64,000 nucleotides of DNA, from assembly GCA_016946835.1 (NCBI GenBank), contig JACVTC010000133.1, forward strand, positions 36,001 to 100,000, written 5' to 3'. A program made the translations under genes and the position numbers. The stretch comes from Neocallimastix lanati (nom. inval.). Its lineage: Eukaryota > Neocallimastigomycota > Neocallimastigomycetes > Neocallimastigales > Neocallimastigaceae. Each line of letters starts with the position of its first letter. The first letter of the stretch is position 1. The notes below the pieces were generated by a model that did no database searches, was not told the DNA's origin, and saw nothing but the letters and a program-made list of their open reading frames with translations. Shown piece by piece: positions 27,451-39,909 of this stretch.

Positions 27451-28912
27451 TTAAAACATTAATTTTAATTTCCTTTGCTTTAGACAAAATATTAAAAGAA
27501 AATCATTTTATCATTTTACTTTATTATTTTAAATGGTATTATTTACAAATTTTGATCTATTTAAAGTTTTAAAATTATATAGAACCACATTAGTATAAAA
27601 AATAAATAGTTGGTTATACATAAAAGTTTTAATAAAATTTTTATATATTAAATTTAATTAATATAAAATAAATCTATTTAATAAAAATAATAAATTCAAA
27701 ATTAATAAAATAATTGTTTAATTCATATTAAACTTAGTATAATATTTTAATAATATTAAATGTTTGTTTTTATTATTATGTTATAATTCATATGTATATA
27801 AATTCAAAGAGACATATCAATAATAAATATATAAATATAAGTATAAATTAAACGAGATAATAGAAAATTTAAAATATACAAAATTAAAATAAAATTTTAT
27901 AAAATTAAAAATATTTAAAATTATAACATAACAGATTAAGATGCAAAATATATGATAATATATAATAGTTAAGAAGTTTTTTGAAGTCTATATATTCAAA
28001 AGAAAAAAAATATTTAAATTATACTTTTACTTTATTATAATATTAATAGAGTAATAATAGATGGTATTTTTATTTATTAGCAATAATAATTTAAAATTTT
28101 AAAAATTTAATATTATAAAAAACTTTTTAAAATTTAAATAATAACATAGATTAATTTTATATTTAACAAATATTTTTTATAGTTTGATTTAGTTATAAAA
28201 TATTAAACTATTTTAATGGTTATTATATTCCAAACACAATTATTAAAATTAATTTATTAATATAAATTTTACCATTACAATACTTTAAATAGTATATATA
28301 CTTTTAAAAACTATTTTAATTAAATCTGTGTATTACAAAATATTTTAATGTTTTATTTAAACAGACCTTTTGAATATTATTCTTTTAAAAAATATTTGCG
28401 TTATTTTCATTTTCTTTTGATGGTTTTACTAAAAATTTTATTATTCTTTTTCTTTTATTTAGTTTTTTTTTTTTTTTATTTTTAATTTTATTTATTTCAT
28501 TGTGATAGTATAAATTTGATGTAAAGTTTTGATATTATGTTAATAGTATTATTGTTATACTTGAATCTATAAAAGTAATATATAAAACATATATAATATC
28601 TAAATATAATTATATTAGTAATGAATTATATTTGTTACTTCGATAAATATATACATCTATTGTTCTATCTTTATGCTTTTAGTAATTTGTGATATTATTA
28701 TTATTTGTATGTTTTTCATACATAGAAATATTGTATCTATGTTTAATATATAATATAGTACGATATAAATCATAAACATTATATGATTAGTTTAACAAAT
28801 ATTATATATTAATTAATGATTATGACTGAGACATAACCGTTTGTAAAGAAACTTTGATAATGGTACTATTTATTGGCTACCTGGGAATAACGTGCGGATC
28901 TCCCACTTTTGG
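27451..28912. other. AT-rich intergenic region downstream of the PI-PLC pseudogene
   Basis: Nothing recognisable. The last ~100 bases (28830-28912) are less AT-biased and may be former 3' sequence of the PI-PLC gene. Confidence 0.5.
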
Positions 28913-31436
28913 TCATCGGTTTTTATCACATAATAATAGATATCCACCATTAGCATTAGAGGAATCATTATTTTTATCACCTTTTCCTAAACATCCATTT
29001 GAAGATAATGTAGATTTAACTAATCCATTGCTTACATATTCAAAAACGCCATTATCTTTATAATTACAATTATCTACTTTTAGCTTACCATTTTCAACAT
29101 CATCAAGATATAAGCATTTATTTATATTAAGAGCTGAATGAATATAACTTTTATTATGAGAATCAAAATACCATTTAAATTTGTTATTAGATCCACAATT
29201 ACCGATTAATAGTTTATAGGGTTTACTTTGTTTTTCACTAGCTATTGAAGACTGTGCATATAAACATTGCTTCAAATTAGGATTATATATCCATATAGGT
29301 TTATAATTAGAATCAACAGTTTGGTATGAAATTACTGTAGCTGTAGATGGAGGATTAATAATACCACACCAATCTCCATTTTCAACACCCCATAAACCAT
29401 CATTTTCATCAGTAGAAACTATTTGGATGTTTTGATCTTTACAACATGGATAACCTTGATTGGTGATTGTAGATGGACAATTATCATCAGATGAAATAGG
29501 TCCTGTTATTTTTTGAGTTTCAATAATTCCACACCAATCATCATTTTCTAAACCCCAACTACCAGATTCATAGATATGAACTACTTCTGTGTTTGGATTG
29601 GAACAACATGGATACCCTAATATTTCAGACCAACATGTTTGAGTATTTCTATATTTGGATTTGTCAATATCAGAATCAGTTTCAATAATATCATAAATAG
29701 ATTCAATTATTCTATTACCATTAATATTTTCAATAATCCATTCAGAATAATCACCGTTTAATCCTTCAAATCTTAGATAATCACCATTAAGGCAATAACG
29801 TTTAGGATCTTTTTTATTTTTGACACAAACATACCTATTATCAATAATATTGAAATAGAAATAATGATCAACCTGTTCATTAGAATCCTTACATTCATCT
29901 AACCCTGGATTTATTGAATTGATAACATACAAACATTTGTTATTAACTAATGATATAATTTTATTACCTTTAATGTACCTTCCTTTTACAAACTTACACA
30001 TACAATCCATCCTCTAAAGAACTAATGTTTTCTAAATTATAATTTAAACATTTACCATCGTATGCTGAAATAATCGAAATAAATTTTCCTTTACCACTTG
30101 ATTTAAAGTGCCATTGATTTAATTTATTTTTGATACATCTATAATTGGTTTTAATGATATCATTACCTAATTTATTAATTTTACGTTGAAGACATGGTAT
30201 TTTTTTATTAGTATCTCTTCTAAAAATATTTTCAAATAAATCAAAAATACTTTCTAAAGGTGCTTGTGAGATCCAATTTGGTATTTGTCCAAACAAATTG
30301 TAACCAATTATCTACTTTGGCTTTATTTGTTTGAAAATTTGGTTAGTAGGATCATTATTTTGATAAATCGCACGTATACTATCTAAATTAGGATTATCTA
30401 TTATAAACCAATTATTAGAAATAGATTTAGGATTTTCAACAATAAATTCAGTTAATCTAGTATTTACATAATTGGCTGATTGTTCAATACTACTATCAAA
30501 TATATCTGCAACAAATTTTGTTAGATCATCCATATTTAATTCAGCTCTAGCCATATTCATAAAATTTAATGTAAACCTAAGCTTATCACCAATTTTACAT
30601 ACTTGATTATTTTGTAAAACATCTTTTACAAAGATACATTTATCAACTGCATCTAAATTATAAGCATCTTGAACACGATAATCTTTATTTGGTCCTGGTC
30701 AACATGAATCACTATTAGTTGGGTAATTTCTGCATCCTCCCATACCTGGTATTGGTATATTAAAAATTGATTTTTCAATTGTATAATCGTCACGTGTATA
30801 TAAAACTATTTTCCTCTTGCATCATCAAGTGTTGGAATATAATCCTCAGTATAAAAATATTCACTATATTTTTGATGATTAAATGTAGTATTCATAACTA
30901 AATTTTGAATATCAACAGTCTCTTTCGAAACACTTTCATGAGATTTATGAAGAATAATTGTTTCTTTCTTATGATTACCTAAAAATTTTACACATTCATC
31001 AATTACATCACTAAAATAAAGAATATTATAACCATTTTTTATATCTACACAAGGAACTGTATTTATAATAGGAAGATCATTTCCATGAGAAAGAAATATA
31101 TTATTGGGTTTCTCATTAGTAGTTGAAAGTCTTATATCAAAATATCTAATTCCATTGTTTAATTGTTCTGTAATATTCATATCTTGTGTTTTTTGAATAT
31201 TCAATAAGGCGTGAATCTATAGCCCATGAAAATACAGATAGATTTTGAAGTATAACATTTCCAATATTATTGTTTATTAATTTACCAATAGCATAAGTTC
31301 CGCTATCATGAGTATCTGGAATATTAATTTGAGTAATATTTAATGTTCCATTAATATAACTCATCCAATTAGCATCAATACTATCTTCTACATTAACATT
31401 ATTAAATAATGTTAACCAACAACTAATAACAATTTA

Positions 31437-31440
<4 letters not shown>
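28913..31440 (-). pseudogene. Broken PI-PLC with ricin-like lectin modules and two dockerins
   Basis: Segments in order are 31437..31146, 31204..30806, 30790..30312, 30296..29994 and 30010..28913. The N-terminal part is a PI-specific phospholipase C X domain (DTHDSGTYA with the catalytic His, GIRYFDIRL, LSHG). A beta-trefoil, ricin-B-like module follows (KCLNYNL, KCLYV, WIIENING). Then come two fungal dockerins (LGYPCC...WCGI and QGYPCC...WCGI) and a second beta-trefoil (KQCLYAQ, KCLYLDD, NGCLGKG). Breaks: a frameshift near 31180, another near 30800, TGA at about 30690, TAG at 30312 and a frameshift near 30000. The signal exon is not convincingly located; a hydrophobic ATG-led stretch lies near 31555. 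The design implies a secreted, dockerin-tethered enzyme in the ancestor. The lectin assignment rests on spacing and Cys-Leu repeats only. Confidence 0.8.
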
Positions 31441-31472
<32 letters not shown>

Positions 31473-31798
31473 CAGGGAAGAGAATACACTTCCATAACTT
31501 TATTAATTTTATTATAAAAATCATTTTAATAATAAAATAATAATCATAATATTTTTTTTCATAGCCGCAATTATTGCGAACTTTAATCTTTATTTATTTA
31601 TTATTATATAAAATACATGAATACTTTTAATTTTAATAAAAAATAAAAAAACATAGAATTAATAAAATAAATAAATATTATTTGTCCAATTTGAACATGA
31701 TAATAAATGAAATAGTAACGTGAAATAAAAAGTAATAATCAAAAATAAGTGTATAAATAAATTCAGAAAAAAATTCATATGCAACGAACCTCACCTCC
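31441..31798. other. Spacer between PI-PLC and LINE remnants
   Basis: Contains a T run at about 31441-31469 and a small palindrome GTTCGCAATAATTGCG (minus strand) near 31565-31580. A possible signal-peptide exon for the PI-PLC (MKKNIMIIILLL, minus strand near 31558) cannot be joined in frame with confidence. Confidence 0.35.
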
Positions 31799-33860
31799 TT
31801 ATGGATTATGGTTTGAATTGTCTATCTGAAAGAAATTATGGTCTTCTCCTCCTTCAGAGGCATTGGCCCTGCTAGCCTGTCTTACTGCATTTTTAGCGTT
31901 GACGCTCCTGGTTAGTTTGTGCTTGTACTTTCGGAATAGTAACCCTTGCTGAGTACTAGCCCGAGGCATAATTTCTGTAAATAGAGCCGCAGATCGCACC
32001 AAGAATGGCATTTTTGAATAATCACCAGAAATGATTTTGTTCTTAAACAAAATATTTCATTCCTTTTTATAATTTAACTATTATATCTGTATCTCTTCCA
32101 CCAAGAAGAAAGTTATATAATCGGTACCACGTCACATATATATTTAAACACTCATTATTCAGAAAATTACTTAAATTACCACGATTTTCACCAATTGAAC
32201 TATTCACTAAATTGAAGTAACAATATTATAATTTTCACTATTACTAATATTAATAATTCTATTTTCACTATCACTATTTCTACTATTATTAACAATATTA
32301 TTTCTATTGTTAATATTATTAATATTATATACTTCGTTACTACTATCAGAATCAGAACTTAGTTCTATATTATACATATATGTGATAACATTGTCTACAT
32401 TACTATTAGATATTGGACAATATTTAGAAATAATATAAAATATTTCATAAAGAATTTCAATATCCTTAAAATATTTCATTCGAAATTCACGGAAAAGATA
32501 GCATTTAGAAAACTAATGTTCCAATCAAGGATTACTATTTTTTCTATAACAACAAGGACACCTTTCAGGACAGTCTTCTTCAATCATTTTGGCGGCTTTG
32601 GCAACATGAGCATCGAATTTATATCCACATCTGGCAAGTAGTACACATCGGAAGTCAATGATAAATTCAGGATATTTATAATTTAGCATAAGATACTCTC
32701 TAGTTTTCTCAAAATTATTATTTTTATAAGCCTTAACTTTGATTGATTTTCCTGCCATATCTCTAGTAAAAGTTTAAAATAGCTTTTTTAGATGGAATTT
32801 ATCTAATTTGTCAGCTATTCCTTTTAGAAAATCCTTCAATCCAGTATAATCCTGAATTAATTAGTTTCTGTGCACTTCTCGTTCTATCTTTGTTAGATCC
32901 AAGTAGAGGTGCATGGTATGAAACTTGATCAATTACTATAGCTGAAAATAACATTCTTTTATAAGGGATAGGAATATGAGGATTCTTAAGAAATCCTTTA
33001 ATGAAATAAAGTGTATTGTGTATTTCTAGCTTTATTATTCATTCTCTGTTTGATCGGTTTCAATTCTAAATCATTTGAAAATGGTACACCTAAGTAAGTA
33101 TAACAATTCGTTTTAACTCTTGACTTGAAAGATAAAAGGTAGGATTACTATTATAAAGAAATCTAGAAACTTCCCTTCGTACTACTCGATTGGCACATTT
33201 ATTGATACCAAATTGCATTTTATTATCTCCAGCCCATTTACTGGCAAACTTTAACAATTTCTTAAGTTGGGATCATGTTGGAGCACATAACCCAATGTTA
33301 TCTGCAAAAAGACCTCCACAACAACGTTTATCACCAATAGAGATGCCATATTTATTACAATTATTAAAAATATCATTAATGAACAAGTTAAACAAAATTG
33401 GTGAGAGGGAACAACCTTGACGAACTCCTTTCTTAATAATAAATGATTCCGATAATTGTCCATCAACTCTTAAACAAGCCTTGGAAGATAAGTATAAATT
33501 CTCAATAAAATTATAGCACTTACCTCTAATACCTAAGTTATGAATCTTCATTAATACATTATATATGGGCACTGAGTCATACGTTTTTTTAAGGTCCAAA
33601 AAAGCAAGGTAAGTATCCTTATTTTCAAATTTCCTTCTCTGACATATAATTCCTAATGTAGTGTAAAGACTTATACATTCTTCTCGATTACAAAAACCAT
33701 ATTGTTCAGGTCTTAAAAACCTTCATCAATTCCATATTTAGAGATTATATTAACTATAATTTTTGCTATAATTTTTAATCCATTATTAATAAGAGAGATG
33801 CCATGATAGTTATTACAATCTGATGGATAATCATAATAATATATATTATTAATTGTTGTA
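31799..33860 (-). pseudogene. 5'-truncated non-LTR (LINE) retrotransposon ORF2 remnant
   Basis: Minus-strand reading from about 33850 gives reverse transcriptase segments typical of LINEs: a CNNYHGISL block, DLKKTYDSVP, GVRQGCSLSPILFN and GGLFADNIGL, where the usual FADD catalytic pair is FADN. After several stops and shifts the frame resumes at 32758..32525 with a C-terminal Cys motif (CPERCPCCYRK), at 32479..32207 (Ser/Asn-rich) and at 32050..31799 (basic, ends HNP). The endonuclease and the first RT blocks are absent. No target duplication or tail was found. It belongs to the class of element that could have mobilised the SINE at 8.6 kb, but no link is shown. Confidence 0.75.
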
Positions 33861-34436
33861 ACAAATTCATAACGTTATTTGTATGAAATTTAGTGATAAT
33901 AAACACTTTTACATTGAATTTCAAAGTTTATATATACAATAAAAGTATATATATATTTACAATAATTATATATAACAGTTATAATTAACTAAAATAAGTA
34001 AATTCATATATTAAATATATTATTGTTTTAATAAAATTTTCAATATTTATGTTAAAATAAATTTATGTTAAAATTATAATATTTATAGATACTTCAATAT
34101 TTGAAAATTTATATATTATATATTATAATAAATGTTTTTTCTTTATAATCACAGATATTAATCTACGTTATGCAATGTTACGGCGACATAGTCTTACATT
34201 AATGTAGATATTATAGTAAAAATTCTTTTAAATATAATAAATATATATTAATTCCTTATATTTTTAAACTATTGAAATTACTTTTATTCTGATAATCATT
34301 GTTTTATAATATTCGTTATATATGTATTAAAATAAAATATATATTCTCTAATAATTTTATGGTGATATTATTAAAATTATAAAAAGAAGTTTTAAAAAGT
34401 TAATATTTATCTTGCAATTATATATATTTTATTTAA
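33861..34436. other. AT-rich spacer
   Basis: No gene. The segment near 34150-34200 is slightly richer in GC but closed in all frames. Confidence 0.5.
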
Positions 34437-34566
34437 TTTATATATATGATAGTTATAGATTATATTATATATAGTTTATCAAATATATATGATAGTTATA
34501 GATTATATTATATATATTTTATTAAATATATATGACAGTTATAGACTATATTATATATAGTTTATT
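34437..34566. repeat. Three-copy tandem repeat, period 43
   Basis: Units built on GATAGTTATAGATTATATTATATATA begin at spacings of exactly 43 bases (GATAG/GACAG at 34448, 34491 and 34534). The array lies about 100 bases past the 3' end of the Cys-rich membrane protein gene. Confidence 0.85.
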
Positions 34567-34660
34567 TTTTAGGCCAGGTACAAGACTATGACACTTGTAG
34601 CGCAACTTATGAATTGTATTAATAAAATAGTATATAGAGTTTATTTATTTATTTATTTAT

Positions 34661-35323
34661 TTATTTTTTTTTTTTACAGATAGAATAACAACAACAACAA
34701 ATTAGTAAAATTAAAGCTATAATCATAATATAAAATGAGTATATCATACCCATTGTCCCTTCACTATCAGAAGGTCCGTTACGTTGCATATTACAAATTT
34801 TTTCTGCTTTAACGCATATTTTAGAAGAGCATTCATCATCTGTTTTACATGTATCATAATAGGGTTTGCCACAATGCATATATGATCTTCCACCACCTAA
34901 GTATATGTCATCACAATGCACAATCGGATTTTCATCGTTAAAAACACAAACGCTTTTAAGACATTTATTTGACAAACAATCTGAATTTGAAGTACAGTTA
35001 GTATAAAATAGGTTTCCATCATAGTATATTTCGGTATTACACTCCCCTGATTCGAATTGATCACGCGGACATGTTTCAGTAATATACTTCTTCATTCTTC
35101 CATTTTCATCAGGGAATTCAGCAAAAAAATCTGTGTAACTATGTTTAGTCTTAGCACATAGATTATCTTTACAATAAAAGGCGACAAAAACAGCATTTTT
35201 TAACTTTAATACTTCATCTTTAGTTAGATACTTAGGAACATCTTCGTACGATAAAATCTCACAATTAATAAAATAAATGTAAAAAATAATAGTAAATATG
35301 GCTAAAACTATTTTGTTTTGCAT
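34661..35323 (-). CDS. Cys-rich type I membrane protein, 220 aa
   Basis: One intact frame starts at ATG 35323. Residues 1-21 form a signal peptide (MQNKIVLAIFTIIFYIYF, ending near Cys21). The ectodomain contains two Cys-rich repeats with the pattern C-x-SxSDCLSNKC-x-x-x-VC and C-KTDDECSSKIC, plus other Cys probably in disulfides. Residues about 192-213 are a membrane segment ending in a run of Cys, followed by a four-Lys cytoplasmic tail. By architecture the protein sits in the cell surface or secretory membrane with its repeats outside. The repeats resemble small disulfide-rich protease-inhibitor or Dickkopf-like folds, which does not fix a function. No intron is needed. Confidence 0.8.
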   Translation of the reverse strand: MQNKIVLAIFTIIFYIYFINCEILSYEDVPKYLTKDEVLKLKNAVFVAFYCKDNLCAKTKHSYTDFFAEFPDENGRMKKYITETCPRDQFESGECNTEIYYDGNLFYTNCTSNSDCLSNKCLKSVCVFNDENPIVHCDDIYLGGGRSYMHCGKPYYDTCKTDDECSSKICVKAEKICNMQRNGPSDSEGTMGMIYSFYIMIIALILLICCCCYSICKKKK

Positions 35324-36776
35324 TGCTTGTAATTTATATACAATTCTATTGTAAATTTTGAATATTTAGATAATTATTATTATAATAAAAATCATTTTAT
35401 TTATAATATATTATATACATTAATATATATATTTAATTATATTTAAATATAATATTTATTATGTTTTTCTTTTAATTTTTTGTTAATTATAATACTTACA
35501 ATTTTACCTTTGAGAAATGTAAACTATAAAATATATGTAGATATTATATATTACAATAAACGGATAATATAATATAAACAATAAAATAATTTATTGTTAA
35601 TATTATATTTATTCAATCATATTTATTCAATATTATTTATAATAGATAATATAAACCAATATCAATCAAAATAAAAATAAACAGGAATTTATATATATAT
35701 ATTATTTATTTTTTATATAACAATAAATTTATAAATATATATTGCACTTATTTTATTTTTTTTATGCTATATAAATTAATGAACTTCTATTGTTTGTTCA
35801 TTATTTCAAGCTATTTATTATAAATTAATATTCAAAATATATAATATTGTATTATTTATTTGTTAATTTCTACTAGAAACTACAATAAAGAGTTTTGTTT
35901 CTATAGACAAATTAACAATGTTTACTTAATGATAAATATATATATATTTAATTACAATAAAAGCTCTTTTTCATAAAATTCAGTCATTAATTTAAATTAA
36001 ATAGAAAATAATAATTGAATCAGAATTACTAAATGGTTGAAATTATATCATTTCCAGCATAAATAAATTATGAAATATATTTGGGTTAATAGTAAATAAT
36101 AAATCAAACTTTAATGGTTACCGATATTTTTAATAAATATACATTTATATCTATTAAAATTATATCTACTCTATGTATTATTATTCTTTAAAATTAGTAG
36201 TAATTCAAATAACTATTAAAAAAATAAATAATAAAATAAATAATAAAATATATATAAAATATTAATTTGTATTATAAAAAGATGGGTGATAATTGGATGA
36301 GGAAGGGACTAACTTAGAAAGAGAGATCCCTAAATTATTGATAATTTACATAAAATGTTTTTTTTTTTTTTTTTTTTGGTAGAATAATGGGTTAGATTCA
36401 TTCAATTATACAGAAAAAAAAAAAAATTTTATTTTATATTTTCTATAATATAAAATTATTAAAATATGTCGTGATAATAATATAATAATACAATATATAA
36501 TAAGATATAATAATAAAATTGTAATTTATTATATTACAATACTTTTAAATATATATTATTTTAAACTTTAATAAAAGTTTAAAATAATATATATTTTACT
36601 CTTCATCTCTTTTATTATAAATTCTTGTTTATTTGTTCATAGTTATAAATTGGAATTTTAGATTGGTAGTTTTTTTCTTTTTATTTTTTTATTTTTTATT
36701 TTTATTTAATTCAGGATAAACAAATATTTATTTTTTAATATAGATTTTTCAGGTATTTATATTTACATTTCAATAC

Positions 36777-36808
<32 letters not shown>

Positions 36809-37153
36809 TTAAATGAAAAATAAAAAATTAATTTTATATTATAATTTTATAACAAATATATTTATTTCTAGTTTAAGGACTTAAAGCAGTAGTTAATAAA
36901 TAATTTAATAACCAAAAATAAACAATTATATATAACTCATTTTAAATTTCTGTTGAAAAAAGAATTAGTAAAAATTAACCTAAAACAAAATATAATAATA
37001 AAAAATAATTTCTATATTTTTTTATTATTATTATTTTATTAATTCAAAACATTTTTATTAAATGAAAATATCAAAATACTCAAAATTATATATATATATA
37101 TATTTATATAAAATAAAATTAAAAAGAAAAAAAAAAAAATTAAAATAAAATAG
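35324..37153. other. AT-rich intergenic region
   Basis: It lies upstream of both the membrane protein gene (leftward) and the ankyrin gene (rightward), so it holds two promoters. No gene or named motif is recognised. A short less AT-rich segment at about 36283-36345 is unexplained. Confidence 0.5.
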
Positions 37154-39087
37154 ATGACTGTAAATATTAAAGATTTTATTTATTTTAATATTAAATTTTT
37201 ATTATAATAAATATTATAATAATAATAATAATAATAATAAATAGTGGTAGTAATAATAATAATATATTTATAATTTAATAAATATAATAATCATTAAACT
37301 ATTATTATATTTTAAATTTATAAAATTTAAAAAGATAAAAGAGTGAATAATTAAATATATACACACGTATATATAAAAAAGTATTAACCATTAATAATTT
37401 AAAATTTCAATATTTTATTATTTTTAAAAAATTGTAAATTTTTTTTATATTAAATGCTATTCATACTAATACTAATAATATTTTAATAATAATAATAATT
37501 TATTTTTCTCTATTTTTAATCTTTTTCTTCTTCAAAAACAAAAAAAAAAAAAAAAAATAGGAAACTGGATATAAAAAGTTAAATAATAAGAATGATATAT
37601 TTAAAATTAATAATTTAACAGAATTAAAATATTATATTAATAATGATATTATAATAAAAAATTGGATTAATAATAATTTTCAATCATTTTTAAAAAATGC
37701 TATTAATAAAGGGACTACTGATAAGTTAATAATATATTTAATTAGACATTATACATATAATGAAGAATATATTCTTCATTATCTATATTGTTATAAAAAT
37801 AAACTATATTTATCAAAAAGTCAATTACAAGAAATAATTGAAAAAGAAAAAAATAAAATTAATGCTAAAACAGATTTCAGTAATTCAACTCCATTGCATT
37901 TAGCATGTTATAAAAATAAATTTGAAATTATAAAAATTTTAATTGATAATGGTGCAGATATTAATGCTGTAGATAAAGATAATCGTTGTTCAACTCCTTT
38001 ACACTTAGCTTGCTATAAAAGCACATTTGATGTTATAAAATTTTTAATTGATAATGGTGCAAATATCAACGCTATAGATAGTGAAGGTTATACTCCGTTG
38101 TTTAACTTATACTATAATAAAAATTGTAATGATAAAATGATAAAATATTTAGTAGAAAAGGGAGCTGATGTTAATATTAAAGGTATGAAAGGTATTACTC
38201 CTTTATTAATGGAATGTGATGATTTTAATGAGCAAATGATAAAATATTTGGTAGATAAAGGTGCTGATGTAAATGTTATAGACTACTGTGATTTGACACC
38301 ATTACTTTACGCTTATAAAAATAATAATCTCCAAATAATAAATCTTTTATTAAAAAAAGGTGCCAATATTAATGTAAAAAGGAATGGATATAGTATTTTT
38401 GAACATGCATGCAAAAGTAACAAAAGTAATATAATAAAAATTTTAGTTGAAAATGGAGCAGATGTCAATGCTAAAGATGAGGAGAATTGGAATCCTTTGA
38501 TTTATGCATGTATTAATCAAAATGATGAAATGATAAAATATTTAATAGAAAAAGGTGCGAATGTTAATGTTAAAGATGAAAATAATTGGAATCCTTTGCT
38601 CTATGCATGTCTTAATCATAATGACGAAATGATAAAGTATTTGGTAGAAAAGGGTGCTAAAATCAATATTAAAGATGAAAATGGTTGGACTCCTTTAATT
38701 TATGCGTGTTCATACCTCAAAGACGAAACCATAAAATTTTTAGTAAAAAAGGGAGCAGATGTCAATGCTAAAGATGAAAATGGTTGGACTCCTTTACATA
38801 GGACATGTGAAAGACAAAATTATGAAATAATGAAATATTTAGTTGAGAATGGTGCAGATATTAATGCAAAAAATAATATGGGTAAAACTGCATTGATGTA
38901 TGCCTCAGATATCAATTGTAATAGTGATATTGTAAAATATTTAAGAAAGAATGGTGTAAAAATTTATAATAATACTTCTTTTATTCAAAATTTAGTTTTA
39001 ATTTATGACTATCCAAAATTATTTACGTTTATATGTATTTTATTTTATTTTATTTTTATTCTTTTTATTATTAAATTTATAATTTAG
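37154..39087 (+). CDS. Ankyrin-repeat protein with C-terminal membrane segment; likely two exons
   Basis: The long frame opens right after an AAATAG acceptor at 37560 and runs from 37561 (ETGYKKLNNKND) to the TAG at 39085..39087, 509 codons. It contains a ~105-residue leader module like that of the other ankyrin proteins here, about 11 ankyrin repeats (STPLHLACYK, IIKYLVEKGADVN) and a hydrophobic C-terminal segment of about 22 residues (FTFICILFYFIFILF). The first exon is uncertain. ATGACT at 37154..37159 followed by a GTAAAT donor would join in frame across a 401-base intron. The donor resembles those of the two esterase genes. The ankyrins should face the cytoplasm on a membrane anchor. Confidence 0.75.
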
Positions 39088-39587
39088 TAAGATTATATGT
39101 GTATAAATGTTTATATAATTTTCAAATTATTTAATTTTTTTTAATATAAAAAACTGAATTTTTACAGATAAAAATTAATAATACCAAAATATCTTTTTGT
39201 GAAATGATACTATAAGAGTTAGTATATAATATTATAGAATATCAATTAATTTATCTATTTTATTTGTAATTTAGTATATAAATAATTTTATTTAAAGAAA
39301 AAAATATATATATATTTTTTTTTATAAGGTATAATTATAACTATATAAATTCATATAAATATATTTGTAAATCTTTTTTTTTTTTTTTTTTTTTTTTAAG
39401 GATTATTTAATCAAAGTTACATTTTTTACACAATCTATTAAATATTTTATAAATATCCAAAATATTACTATATATATATATATATATTTGTACTTTTTGT
39501 AAATTAAAAATACAGGCTTTATTTACAATTTAATTTTAAAAATATATAAAAATACTCTATAAATATTAATTTTAATATATAATAACA
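39088..39587. other. AT-rich spacer before the copia element
   Basis: Only low-complexity sequence, T runs and a TA array near 39470-39488. Confidence 0.6.
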
Positions 39588-39592
39588 CTAAT

Positions 39593-39836
39593 TGTTAAAA
39601 AAGGGTTAAGAGACACTCAATTTAATAAATACATATATTGTTTTATTTTATAACGATAAGAATGTGTTTTAAAATATTTTATTATAAAGTATTTATTAAT
39701 TATAAAATAGAGAAGATGTTTTTTAAGAAGAATTTTATTTCTCTTAATTTATATAAGTAAATTTAATTTATTTATGATAACTTATTGGTTAATGATATAT
39801 TAAAAACTTAAATGATAAATGTTTATATTTTTAACA
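39593..39836 (-). repeat. 3' LTR of the 39-46 kb copia element (244 bp)
   Basis: Starts and ends TGTTAA...TTAACA. Aligns with 45646..45887 with few substitutions and small indels. Confidence 0.95.
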
Positions 39837-39909
39837 TTCTCCCTAAAATCTAGCTTCTAAAAAACTCTTCATTAAAGAGAAAAAAGAAGTAGATTTTCTA
39901 TTAAGTAAT

